A DNA stretch of 64,000 nucleotides from contig NC_134941.1 of assembly GCF_051020765.1 (NCBI RefSeq), positions 13,578,001-13,642,000 of the forward strand, written 5' to 3'. Below, piece after piece: positions 49,232 through 60,781 of this stretch (the first letter of the stretch is position 1; each line of letters opens with the position of its first letter). A program made the translations under genes and the position numbers. The DNA comes from Lasioglossum baleicum. Taxonomy: Eukaryota > Arthropoda > Insecta > Hymenoptera > Halictidae. The notes under the pieces are model-generated. The model was not told the DNA's origin, did not search any database, and was given only the letters and a program-made list of their open reading frames with translations.

Positions 49232-49935
49232 CTCAGCACTCGAATGAGGCGCCACTAAAAGTTGCTGTACTATCTACTCTTGTTACCGTACCATTACTAT
49301 TGTTTACCTTATTAAATATGTCGGTATCTAATCAATTATTAAACATTTAGGTGTTGTACGAAATTTCAAAAATCATAGGGGATGGAAATATTCTAACTCC
49401 GAAGAAATGTTTCATTTTCAAGTTAAAATTGCTCCGAGTGCAAAGGGTTAAGAAATTATGAATTGCCAGATGCTCTGGTATCAAAAGGGTGAATTAGGTA
49501 TTGTAGGAGGTATTATAGGGAATAGAAATATTCTAACTCCGAAGAAATGTTTAATTTTCAAGTTAAAATTGCTCCGAGCGCAAAGGGTTAAGAAATGATA
49601 AATTGCCAGATGCTCTAGCATTGAAAATAAAACTAGCCAAGGTTGAAATTGACGTGCAAAAGGGTGAATTAGGTATTGTAGGAGGTATTATAGGGAATAG
49701 AAATATTCTAACTCCGAAGAAATGTTTTATTTTCAAGTTAAAATTGTTCCGAGTACAGAGTTAAGAAATGTTAATTTGCCAGATGCTCTAGCATCGAAAA
49801 TAAAACTAGCCAAGGGTGAAATTAATTTGCAAAAGGGTGAATTAGATATTGTAGGAGGTATTATAGGCAATAGAAATATTCTAACTTCGAAGAAATGTTT
49901 AATTTTCAAGTTAAAATTGCTCCGAGCGCAAAATA
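49232..49935. repeat. Family B MITE with 173-175-bp tandem multiplication
   Basis: A family B copy (49232-49450) is followed by repeated units. TTGTAGGAGGTATTATAG recurs at 49501, 49676 and 49849, and GCTCCGAG(T/C)GCAAAG closes each unit. The 111-codon open frame on the plus strand here is a by-product of the repeat. Confidence 0.75.
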
Positions 49936-50094
49936 ATCGCTCGCAAGTTAACGAGCAAGATCTCAGTATCAAGAAAACGCAAGAATTTCTCTTCTCTGTT
50001 TCTACATTTAATTTTCAGTTAGTACATTGCAATTTGTGGTGCAATTACGGCTGTTAGCCGCCTAATTGGAGTACTCTCCGGTACAGGGTGGTGA

Positions 50095-50330
50095 ACGGTG
50101 GTCTAAACGTACCTTGTCAGTGTCTGGCAGCTTTCTCCTGTGCTTGCAAGCTGGCAATCGCCTTTACCGAGCCGTACAACACTTTCGCGCGTACTTGCAC
50201 CCTCCTCGTGACATTGCAGGAGCTCGCAGACGCGGAGGACCCGCTTCCGGTCCCGCCGCCGGAAGTCGAGCCTAACTGCAACGCTGTACCGCCATAATTT
50301 GCACCTCTGCAGCTCGTGCAACCCTCCGAC
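50095..50330. other. GC-rich block open on both strands; possible exon
   Basis: The plus strand reads from an AG at about 50090 to TAA at 50297: a Cys-rich start (VPCQCLAAFSCACKLAIAF) and a Pro-rich end (PLPVPPPEVEPNC). The minus strand reads from ATG at 50332 (MSEGCTSCRGANYGG) to TGA just before a consensus donor (CAAG|GTACGT, about 50104). Codon use does not settle the strand. If minus, it could be a 5' exon of an upstream transcript. No domain recognised. Confidence 0.25.
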
Positions 50331-50520
50331 ATTGTCCTCTCTCGAGTATCTCCTCTCGTGCAGGCGAAACCTCTGCCAAATCAGAATTCACCCTCCGATA
50401 AAATTGAGATTCGCAGCCTCCTACCGCTTACTATATCAATCAACTACATTCTTCACTTTCTCAATGCAATTCTTCCCTAAATTGATTGACACAAACTATT
50501 TTTTATTGAAATTGATAAGT

Positions 50521-50695
50521 AAACTGCGGATGTTTACGCAATTTTTAATTTTTCCAGGCAAATTTTGAGAGAGTGGGAACGAATAAAATCTTATTTTTAG
50601 TGGCAGCCTTTGCAGATCTGAAATAAATATAAATCGTTTTAAATTCTGTGGAATTTTATATTTTAGCATTGTTTGAACAATTTCATTTTAGGTCT
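50521..50695. mobile_element. Family A MITE left end and body
   Basis: AAACTGCGGATGTTTACGCA opens the element. The body shares ATTTTGAGAGAGTGGGA- and GCAGATCTGAAATAAAT-type blocks with the copies at 11.6 and 53.3 kb. The right end is unclear. Confidence 0.45.
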
Positions 50696-51769
50696 TTCGG
50701 TTATCCGTGTCGCATTAAACTACAAATAACGGAACAGTATAACTTATTTCGAGGGTTTTGATGAGGGTTAATATGCACTGTCGAATTCTGTAGATCGACG
50801 TCAAATTGCTTTACCGACACAATTGCAAATAGCAGATCAACGATAATCTTCTTTACAAACAGCGAATGACGCGTGAAATTGAATCGAGCGAGGATTAACA
50901 CGTCAATTTCCGTGGCCGGCGTTTGCTGTAATTTTTCCGGTGTTTCTAGACGATGTACCGCGTTACACAAACCGATTTTTGTCAGTTCCAGTGCCGACTC
51001 ATTCTAATTACAAACCGCCGCAGACAGCGCTATCATCCGAAAGCAATCCATCAATAGCGGCGACGCGCTAGAAGCTAATTGCCCAGTAGGAACGCGAATT
51101 AATCTTGCGAAACGTCCAACAATTATTAATTGATACCGCGCAATCCTTCCGCGATCTTTCGGCCGCGTTTCACGTTTATTAGTCTGCCATCGGTGATTAA
51201 TGCCCCGTCCACACCATCCAGAATCACTCTACAACATAATCATCGGATCAAATTATTCAAAAAATTAATCTCCTTAAATCACGATCGTTCTATTTAATTT
51301 ACCGAGGATTAAGATTGATTTAGTGGTTCATATAATATTCTAACCAGCTTGTTAGTTTGACGGGTTCGAGTGCCGAGTAGAATGTAACATTAACAAAGGA
51401 AATTGCGCGGTTTCACCGGCAAGGAACGCGGGACCGAGTTGAACGAGGCACGTTGTGTACGGGGCATTATAATGTAGCGAGCGCGGCTCTGACCCGCGCG
51501 CGCCGTTCACCATAAATCCGGGAAAATCTGGGTTAATTATACTAATGGCAGTATAAGGCGAGCTTTCCTACCGGCGACCTTACCGGAAAAAGGCGAGACC
51601 GGGTAACTTCCCCGGCACGATCGTTGCAAGGAATTTTACAACAAATGGGAACAATGCCGCCGATACGATGATTTTATACCGATTCCCCAAGGACTCGGCT
51701 GTGCGAGCCCGTTGCACCGACCAAATACATTATGTATTCTCATTTGCACCGAAGGAAACAGTATCTCGA
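50696..51769. other. No gene supported
   Basis: Unique sequence. A CpG-rich stretch (51410-51720) lies between AT-rich flanks and might be regulatory. Confidence 0.5.
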
Positions 51770-52165
51770 TCATTCTCTTAAAAATTCTCAAGGAAAAAGT
51801 GTTAAAAATATTCATTTAAAATCATGATTGGAGAATACACGATTGCAACGAAAGAAAAGATTCCGAGTGCCATTTTTAATGGTACCAGAAGGTACATTAT
51901 CGATCATTCTTTTAAAAATTCTCAAAGAAAAAGTGTTCGAAATGTTCAATTAAAATCATGATTGAAGAATACACGATTGGAACAAAAGAAAAGATTCCGT
52001 GTGCCATTTTTAATTGTACCAGAAGGTACATTATCGATCATTCTTTTAAAAATTGTTAAGGAGAAAGGGCCCCAAAATCTGAGCACGCAAGTATTTGAAA
52101 TCATAAATTGGAGAACGTGTTACCCAATTTTAATCAAAGAAAAAATTTAGAGTGTCATTTTCAAT
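51770..52165. repeat. 134-bp tandem repeat, 3 copies
   Basis: TTAAAAATT(C/G)T occurs at 51778, 51912 and 52046, a constant period of 134 bp. Shared blocks include GTGCCATTTTTAAT and GGTACCAGAAGGTACATTAT. The last copy is the most diverged. Non-coding. Confidence 0.85.
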
Positions 52166-52809
52166 GGTACCAGAAAGATTTTAAATATATTTAAAATCGT
52201 AAAAATTGTTTAAGAACTTCGGAGCACTCAAATAATGAAGACTACACCTTCTCCGACGAGATACCGATGTATTATCAACTACCCAGACAGCACAAAAACG
52301 ACTTCAAGACATCTGGTGTTGGACATTCAAAAATTCTTTAAATATATTTAAAATCGTCTTAAGACGTCTTAAAGACTTCAGATACGTTTAAAATGGTAAA
52401 AATTGATTAAAAACTGAATACATCCTCTCCGACGGTACCAGAAGGTACGCAATCGATTATTTTCGAAAGACAGTCTCGAATTTAGAACGGGAGGAGACGG
52501 TTGTTACGAGAAATTGAAAAGTATAGCAACGAGAAGGAGGATAGTTGAACGGGACGTACTAGACGAGCTTCTATTCCAGACGGCGTTATCCAGGGAAGGT
52601 TCTGAGCATCCTCGGGCCCTCTATCCAGGCTCGGTACTCTATGGTGACTATGGTAGCTCACTGCGGGTTCACAATCGGCGACGACGGCCACGTCCGAGCC
52701 GGTTGTGCACGTCGAACAAACTGATCGCTCGCGACGGCCTCGTGGTAAGCCGCACCACGGCCGCTCGTCTCTCTTTTCTTCTTCGGCTGGCAGCCGAGGT
52801 CTTGGCGAG

Positions 52810-52863
52810 GCGGCGGCGGCGGCGGTCTCCTTCGTCTCTTCGTCGTCGTCGTCGTCGTCGTTG
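52810..52863. repeat. Trinucleotide runs (GGC)n and (GTC)n
   Basis: Two short triplet runs lie in a GC-rich block of about 450 bp (52500-52960). Both strands are open there, but the reading frames give only Arg, Pro, Ser or Thr runs. The block may be a CpG-rich 5' region of an unseen transcript. Confidence 0.85.
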
Positions 52864-53055
52864 TCCTCAGACCGACAACATGTCCCCCCCAGAAGGGGAC
52901 ACCCGGCGAAACGGCCTCCACTCTTCGGGCCATTGCTGCTTTGCTTTCCTCTGACTCACGATCCTGATGTACAGTCAGAGAGTTAATACATCAGCAATGC
53001 ATTGGCAAAACGTAAATTAATATCGAATCCAATTATTAATCGTGGTTACTGATTA

Positions 53056-53678
53056 CTAGACAGCGAATATTACGCGTTTATGGCAAGAATGAGTACGTGT
53101 AATTTAAAACAGTACAAATATTAGATGAATCAAAGAATATTTTTTGTATTATCTTGAATTTATTAAACATATTAAGAGAGAACATAAATTGCTGTTTCAT
53201 TCCGCTTTGTTACAATGCATTTAGATAATTTTTATTTTATTAGTAGGTAGTATCAGTGTAGACAGCAAATATTTATACAATTATGGCTTCTGAACATTTT
53301 CAAAAAAATGCTAGGATATAAAATACGACGGAATTTAGTACGATTTTAATTTATTTCAGATCTAAAAAGGGCCCTACCACGGAAAATAAGATTCTATTTG
53401 ATTCGAGTTTCTCTTAAAATTCGTCTACAAAAATTGCGAATTGCGTAAACAAATCCGCAGTATAGTAATCAGTAGACTGCGGATCTCTATGCAAAATAAA
53501 AAATGTTTGCATCGATTGTAGGACACAAGATCCAAATAAAATTTGAATTGTTGTTTCAATTATCCTATTAAGCTGAAACTAATACATTGATGCCCTTAAA
53601 TATTTTTAACATGTCCACGGCTTTAAATCGTATGTACCCATTTTTGTCACAAATGCATAAAATCCGAAGCCAGTTTAC
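53056..53678. mobile_element. Cluster of family A MITEs
   Basis: A left end at 53056 (TAGACAGCGAATATTACG) is followed by a full copy at 53259-53465 (TAGACAGCAAATATTTATAC to AAATCCGCAGTATA). A second full copy is at 53473-53678 (TAGACTGCGGATCTCTATGC to AATCCGAAGCCAGTTTA). The copies lie head to tail. Confidence 0.6.
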
Positions 53679-54930
53679 CTAATCATACATTTACCCTATG
53701 TCCAATTCCTGAACTCTAATTCAATTCGAGAAAATTCCCACAGGAACAAACATTGAATTGACTGTTCCATAAATATTTAATTAATTAATATTCTTCCGTT
53801 TTCCTCGTCATTGCAATTTAATACAATTTTGAAAACCATCCCAGAGCATCCAATGATTAAACTTCTATTTTCCAATGAATCGACAATGCGCTTTGAATCG
53901 AAGTGAATATAAATTGGCGACGGGCGCAGAAAAATAACGGTGAACGCTTTCATCATTAAGAATTACGGATTGGGCAGGAGCATTTTCGAGTTAATGAGGT
54001 ACGGAGGATAATTAATTTGCCGGCACGTCCAGGAATAAATTGTACGGTAACCGTGGCTCAGTTTTTCGGGAACGGTGGGGCCCAGAAAAGAGGCCCACGA
54101 CGCGGATACGGTACCGGGAACCCCGTGATCGGCAGGGGGCTCGATTTTACACGGATCTTTGAGGCGTGCTGGCGGTCGCTCGCGCGCACGTGTACAGCCG
54201 TGTTGCGAAAGAATTATACGGGGCACAAGGTCCGGCCATTCGCCGGTCGAATTTTTACCGATCGAAGGTTAGGTTTCGCAGTTGGGTCCGCGTACCGATC
54301 TGTGGCCCCAGCATACCCTCTCCCTCCCTCGCCAATGTCCCCGTATCACGGTACAGTCAGCTCTGCTATCATGCTGCTTTTCCGCAAACTGCACCTCGGA
54401 TCGCCGATTCTCTTAACCCCAGAAAACTCGCGCGACGATCACGAAGAGCGCTTCAGTTAATAAATTCAGCGTCAAACAATTAAATTGTTTACAAAAATAT
54501 CCAGACCATTCTGAAAGCAGCGAAATTTTTATATATTTAAGAGATCTTGGAATTAAGAAGAAATCGAGAAGTTCACTCCGACTTCAGAAGTTCCTATTTA
54601 CTTCGCAGGCGTGAACGTTGCTCCGCGAAGTACTATTCGCAGAGATCTTTGTTCTACTTCTGGATAATGCTTAAACTTGAGCGCTCGTTTCCATGAAATA
54701 TGGGAAAACGGCCCTTTATGTTCGAGAACCGCTTTGTTCCACTTTTATGCGACGAGTGAATATAGAAATGCCCTCGTGACCATGTGTGAGGTACAATATT
54801 GGTCCACCAAAGTGTCCTGAAGATTATTCTGTTCAGTTGACTGGAACAGTTTGCAAAAATTCTTTCTACCTCTTTGAAAACAGTGTTTGTAACGCGATTC
54901 CCTTCGCCAGCAGAAAGGATTGTTGCTCAC
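53679..54930. other. No gene supported
   Basis: Unique sequence. Frames on the plus strand (54017-54483) are open in two registers and look like base-composition effects. Confidence 0.5.
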
Positions 54931-55380
54931 CCTCCGTTTGCATTGCATCGGTCGTGTTACAACAGTCGCAAAAAGCATCGTGGGTAAAAGAACCAGGCGG
55001 TCCAGTTCCCTGTCGATAACTGGAGCGACAAAGTCGGGTGAATCGATCTCATTGACACCGGATTTGCCAGGAGCCTCTAGCCTCGTTCTAGAAGCTGACC
55101 TACTGCTGTTCGTATTAACGTCGTTCACGAAGAGCTGTATCTCGCCGCGTCGTTCCAGCATCCGTGACTTCGATGCGCTGTACGGGATCTTTTAGACGTC
55201 TTCCGGATGTCCTTTCTACCTTAATCTCGAGCTCCTCACGTATCTCGAGGTCCTTTGAACTCTATCCAATCAGTACCTCCTTTACCTTATTCCTTGCTCT
55301 CCGATCTTTTAAATTTTCCAGCAAATTTTCTGAACCCTTTACTACCGTTTCTGTAGCAGAAGTTTCATATTCTTCGGTTC
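54931..55380 (-). pseudogene. Degraded coding-like stretch, charged protein fragment
   Basis: On the minus strand from 55380 an open frame reads as charged protein (EEYETSATETVVKGSENLL, then LKDRRARNKVKEVLIG). It meets one TAG at about 55263 and continues in the same frame (SSKDLEIREELEIKVERTS). It then appears to shift frame near 55150 into ERRGEIQLFVNDVNTNSS and SPDFVAPVIDRELDRLVLL, ending at a good donor (AGG|GTGAGC, 54930). This is either a decayed exon or a live exon with assembly errors. No family recognised. Confidence 0.3.
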
Positions 55381-55386
55381 TTTAAA

Positions 55387-56012
55387 GTCTACGTCCAATT
55401 TTCCAGCGTCCCCAATTTTCTAAATTTCTCAATGTTCTAGGTCTCCCAGTTTACTAGGTCCTCCAATTTTCTAAACTTTTCAGTTTTATAAGTATCGTAT
55501 TTTTATAGGTCTGCCAATTTTCCACGTCTTCCAATTTTCTAAGTCTCACAATTTTATAGGTCTGCCTATTTTCCAGTTTTCTAAATTTCTCAATTTTTTA
55601 GGTCCCCCAATTTTCTAAATTTCTCAATTTTCCAGGGGTCCCCCAATTTTCTAAATTTCTCAATTTTCCAGGGGTCCCCCAATTTTCTAAATTTCTCAAT
55701 GTCCTAGATTTCCAATTTACTAGGTCCTCCAATTTTCCAAATTTCTCAATTTTCTAGGTCCCCCAATTTCTTAGGCCCCCAAATTTTCTAAATTTCTCAA
55801 TTTTCTAGGTCCCTCGATTTCCTACGCCCCCAAATTTTCTAAATTTCTCAATTTCCTAGGTTCCTAATTTCCAAGGTCCCCCAATTTTCTAAATTTCTCA
55901 ATTTCCTACGTTCCCAATTTCTTATAGACCCCCAATTTTCAAAATTTCTCAATTTCCTAGGTCCTCCAATTTTCTAAGCCTTCCAATTTCCTAGATCCCC
56001 CAATTTTCTAGA
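55387..56012. repeat. Minisatellite, about 34-42 bp unit
   Basis: Over 600 bp of irregular repeats are built from CCAATTTTCTAAATTTCTCA and a TAGGTCCCC-type spacer, about 16 units. Some neighbours are identical (55620-55690), so part of the array is young. Strand asymmetry is strong, with purine-poor sequence on the plus strand. It begins where the degraded coding stretch (54931-55380) ends. Confidence 0.9.
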
Positions 56013-56133
56013 AAATATGATCACCGCAACATCACCAGACTGTTCAATCCTCTGTTCGGCAGCATCATCCTGATCCGCGATCCCCAGATCCCGATTGCTT
56101 CAGGATCGAGCACGCGTGACCGGGCTGTCCGGT

Positions 56134-56159
56134 GTCTCTCTCTCTCTCTCTCTCTCTCT
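56134..56159. repeat. (CT)n microsatellite
   Basis: 26 bp of perfect CT. Shorter runs lie at 28884-28902, 31181-31196 and 60404-60429, and a GATC tetranucleotide run at 60661-60679. Confidence 0.95.
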
Positions 56160-57538
56160 GGCGCGATTCTCGGAGCGTTTTCAGAGAGAAGGAGAGCGGG
56201 TATCAATCAAATTATTACCGCAATCTGGTTCTCGTGACAGCCCCGGGAGCAGTTCCCAAGCACAATACCAGAGCAAAGTGTGTGTATATGTGTTGCAATT
56301 CGCAATCGTGGCGTCGAAGGAATCGAGTAGACGCGTGAACACACAGAGATCCTAGATGCGTCCGGAGATGGATTTTCGTGAGGATCGTGGCCGCGTTTTA
56401 CCGGTCGTTATTAGCCTGACTGAAAAGCCCCAACGTTACGACTGTTGGGAAACTAACTGGCTTCGTGATCCAGCAAACTTCGAATGCATCGGTCGCGTTA
56501 TTATTGAAAACGGATTTTTGCGACCACCGCCACCGCCGTCCGGTGGGGATAATTGTTCTGAACTAGTTGGGAAAAGTTCTGATTCCAACCGGGTTATCTG
56601 GCTTCGACGGTACGCCGTGAATTTATTTGATGGCTCCCGACACTACGGCCTCCCCAAATATCTGCTCGTCAAACTCTGTTTCGCACGCGAAAAATCCTTT
56701 TTTTTCCTACCGACGCTTTTAGCGAAAATAGATAGACGAGAGAGTAAATTTAATTTTTCATTGGAAGTCTCGGGATTTTGCAATTTATATTTAATGTTGC
56801 ATTTCTCTTGTTCTCTTGATCTCTAAATTTGTAATACAGTTAATCCTCGACCTCGCGGATTCGTTTATTTACGCTAACAAATGTGAATGTTACGCCTTTC
56901 TTTTTAAATGGAATAAAATTTGATAGCTTCTTCATTTTTGGGGATAAAGATGTTTTGATCACTCTAACTGTAAAGAAAATGGTCAGCAAGGGGTTTAACA
57001 CAGCTCTGACTCCAGAGATTGAGAATTCCAACTTCGGGAATTTTCTGTTAGTATAAAATTGAGGTCCCTCCTCGTGTGCAAACGTATTCGCACGGGTTTA
57101 CATGGTTGATTGATCGGGTTGCGTGTGCAATCACCGAAATTTCCGCAGGAGAGCCAAGTCAGCCGAGCGAACGAAAGACCGAGGTGAACCTCGAGAGCTC
57201 GACTCGGTGTCCCGCTATCAGTATCGTCAGTGGGTCAGTTAACAACGGGGTCAGCCGAGGGCGAATCCGGACTCTGCGGGTTAACCAATCGCCACGCGAG
57301 AACCTCCAGTCCTCTCTTGACAATGACTATTAACTGTATATGCACCCACAAAACCGGAGGCGGCCGCGTAACCATCGGCTTACACCCTCGACAAAGCGGT
57401 GCGGCCGGGATCTTAACGATCCGACGTTAACGTCCACGAACCACGAACTACGATATTTAGTGTCGCTGATTTCCAAGAGCTTTAACCCGTCTAGATTTAC
57501 AGCCTCTTTATCTTATCCGTCAGAAAATACATCATAAG
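56160..57538. other. No gene supported
   Basis: A 156-codon plus-strand frame (56356-56826) begins after the (CT)n run and contains a short Pro run. No domain, splice site or homology is visible to me, so it is not called. Confidence 0.45.
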
Positions 57539-58044
57539 TAGACTGAGGATTCTGTTTACGCAAAATAGAAATGTTCTGCGTTGATTGTGGAAGGCAGGAG
57601 TAAAGTAAAAATTGATTTAATCCCTTGATGACTTTGTGTTATATTAGAAACAACAATACAATATTCTTAAGTTTTTCTAATCTTTCACTGTTCTATATTT
57701 CACCCAATTTCTTCATAAATAAAGCTTCAAAAGAGAAATTCTTCAACATAGAAATGTTCTGCGTTGATTGTGGAAGGCAAGAGTACACTAAAAATTGATT
57801 TCATCTCTTGATGACTTATATTAGAAACAACAATACAATATTCTTAAGTTTTTCTAGCCTTTCACTGTTCTATACTTCACCCAATTTCTTCACAAATGCT
57901 TCAAAATAGAAATTCTTCAACATAGAGATGTTCTGCGTTGATTGTGGAAAGCAGGAGTAAAGTAAAAATTGATTTCATCCCTTAACGACTTTGTTATATT
58001 AAAAAGAACAATTTCTTCATAAATGCATGAAGATCCGCAGTCTA
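57539..58044. mobile_element. Expanded family A MITE with internal triplication
   Basis: The ends are TAGACTGAGGATTCTG and GAAGATCCGCAGTCTA. The interior holds three copies of a 175-182-bp unit (shared start ATGTTCTGCGTTGATTGTGG at 57571, 57753 and 57928), which makes this copy about 2.5 times the normal size. Confidence 0.7.
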
Positions 58045-59342
58045 ATCATAAGTCAGTCACATAAAATCATGTTCAACTGAAGACATCGAAGAGATGAATT
58101 TAATAGTACCTAGGATGATTAAAAAGATGTACGACTTGATTCAAGAATGATTCAAAATATTCCCTGCTTCCGGTAAAAATGTTTTCGAAAATTGTAGGAG
58201 GAATTTGCTCAGTCGGATCGCGTTCGGTTAGGTTTATCAGATTCGCGGGTAGAACGCAACGATCAATAACACCGATGGAAGAGAATGAACTCAGGTTTCA
58301 TTATCGTAATTGTAAACGTGACTCGGTTGAACAATGAACTCGACACTGGCGTTGTGTACGGTACTGAACTTCCGGCTCGAGGCTCGTAGCGGTCGCGGTT
58401 TATCGCGAAACGATGGCGACTGTGATTAATGATTCCCAGATAGATCTCGCCTGCCTTTTGTTCCCCGTGATCCTATCTCGTTTAGCGGATTAAGCTGTAC
58501 AAAATGCCGCGTGTCCTTTAACACTGGATGCTCGGTTAACCCCAAGCCAAATCTACCTGAATCATCTGAAAATGATTTCATGAAAAATTCGATTCTTCTG
58601 TGGTCCCTAAAAATTGTGAAAGTGATTCTCTAGAATATTCTCTATTGAATGAATTATTAGTACCGAATGGTAAAATTGATGTAGAATTTTAATGAGCAGT
58701 ACAATCATTTTTTTTATGGGGCCATATGGATTATAAATTAAGTTTAGAAATTATTAAATTGTAAATTTCTGCTTGTAGAATCGCTGAAATCCGAAAGTTG
58801 ACTTTTTAGGAGTCAAGAATAAGTAGGTCAATTTTTATTTTGCATTAAATCACATATATCTCGCATTAAAATTCTCAAATAAAGAAATTGCTAGATGTCC
58901 TCTGTTTTCTACGATTACAAAAATTGTAATTCTACCTAACGCTAAACCTACAAAATATTAAAAGCGATTTGAATGTTTTACCTTACTTAGATTTTGTAGA
59001 AAGAAATAGAAACTAAATTGAATGTTATTTCTTCCCTTAATAATTTTAATAGAGGAGAAATCATGCATTGACGTCTTCAATTTTTAATATTTTCCAGCAA
59101 TTTTGAATTTCGTCCACTCAATCTTACTACAAACGCATAAAGATCCGCGGTCTAGCGATTACACTGGAGATGCCTCGAGAATCTTGATGCCAACTAGAAA
59201 ATTCCCCCTAATAAAACAGAAATAAAAGTGCTATAAATTTTCCTCGAGATCCATCGTGCCTCGCGCATGTTAAATTAGCATATAGATGTATAAAGAACTG
59301 TAGTTTGATGACGCCGCTAGTAAAGATGGTCGGTATACGTAC
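58045..59342. other. No gene supported; MITE remnants
   Basis: AT-rich, with the family A right end at 59120. If the 59.3-kb exon is real, this is its downstream intron. Confidence 0.5.
59120..59154. mobile_element. Family A MITE right end
   Basis: ACGCATAAAGATCCGCGGTCTA is a clear right terminus, split here as ACGCATAAAGAT and CCGCGGTCTA. The left end is not found with confidence; another isolated left end (TAGACTGCGGATGTACAG) is at 63755. Confidence 0.5.
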
Positions 59343-59474
59343 CAGAAAATGGCAGCGAATCGAGGTTCTCCGAAAGCAGCCGGATGACCCGCGAGGGCCG
59401 GATCAGCTCAGAGGGGATGCCCTCGGAGTTTTTCATTACCACAGGATGGATGTTATATCTGCTTCGCTTGGGAA
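59343..59474 (-). CDS. Unassigned 132-nt symmetric coding exon
   Basis: The frame is open between a pyrimidine-rich acceptor (CCGTTCTTCCGGCTAG, ending 59475) and a consensus donor (CTG|GTACGT, 59342). It encodes about 44 residues (SRYNIHPVVMKNSEGIPS, ELIRPSRVIRLLSENLDSL). Both boundaries are phase 1, so it can be included or skipped without a frame change. The amino-acid make-up looks like real protein, but I do not recognise a domain. It may belong to the RA-domain gene (if that gene's exon at 63.04 kb is not terminal) or to a separate minus-strand gene. Confidence 0.45.
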
Positions 59475-60781
59475 CTAGCCGGAAGAACGGCGGAGAAGTG
59501 AGTCGTGCGATTACGCCAGGTGGGGGATAAATAAGGAGTAGGTGGCAACGGCGAGATGAGACGAGAAACAAGGCGGAAGTGGGTCACCGGGACTCTCGGT
59601 CGTCAGGGTCCGGGTTCATTTCTCCGCTCCCCGAGAATTACCGCCTGGCTCGAGGTCCGAGCTAATGAAACAACACCGATCAACTTCCTAGCTATCATAC
59701 AGGCTCATCCGAGCCGAGAACTACCGCAATTTTCTCGTAGACGCTTCCCTGAACGATGAAATACGTGCCGATAATCTGTATCGATGCTTCGTGCCCCACA
59801 AATCCTGCTTTCCGAACAGATATCCACTACTTTTCCTATAAATGCGATTTTTATGCACTGAAAATCTTCTACGACTCTCTAGTATAGTAAAATTTTTGTT
59901 TTAGCGTTTCATTTAAACGCGAGGATAATTTTTGATTTAATTTAAACGCTTAGCCTAGATAATCCTGTGATTGGATGGCGGAAGGAACGCAAGAGAATAT
60001 TGTTCGGTCGTTCTGAATTTATATTTTATACATACATAGATTTCTTTGAATATTTACAAGTAGTTCGTTTCTTTGTCTGTTTGTATATCTCTTATAATGC
60101 ATATATTCTCTTTCTCGCGCTCTTTCTCTCCCACTCTCTCGCTCGTTCTCTCTCATTAATTCAGGAGGAAAATTCTAGGCGTTTTCTTTTTTTGTTTTAT
60201 GTTGAAACTTCGTATCTCCTCGCGGCGTTAACACTTAACCGCTAGGGTGGTTGATTATTTTACACTCAACATCGATAAACACTCAAGTAGAGCTAATAAA
60301 ATTTACTAACTTTGTTTCGTTAAGTTCTCATCAATGAATCTCTTTCTCCGTTTCTCTCTCCCACATTCTCTCTTGCTCGATACGCACCGCATCGCCATCA
60401 TCGTTCTCTCTCTCTCTCTCTCTCTCTCTGTTTGTTTCAGCTAGATCATTTTCTACCGATTTTTATTCGTGTCCCATTTTTAACGACGAGAACGCACTCT
60501 CACAAAATACGGTAAAAATCTCTATTCCTCTTTCTCTGTTTCTCTCCTTTCCACCCCCACTCACTGTCTCCATCGTTTGTTTTCTCGATAAAAAAATATG
60601 TGCATCGTATATCTTCGTTTAAACTTAGGTGGCCCCCTCGTTGCTCGGTACCACTGTCCAGTCGATCGATCGATCGATCTTGCTGTTTCCCTCGCCGAAG
60701 GACGGATCATCGCGTTAACGCTAATTTACAGACGTTAGAATTAGGTCAATTCTCACCGAGGTGCCTCGATTATGGAAACTA

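Noticed and set aside
49722..50057. 111-codon plus-strand frame
   Set aside because: Lies inside the tandemly multiplied family B repeat; the frame stays open only because of the repeat.
56356..56826. 156-codon plus-strand frame with a Pro run
   Set aside because: Nothing recognised, and no supporting splice or promoter signal; kept only as a note.
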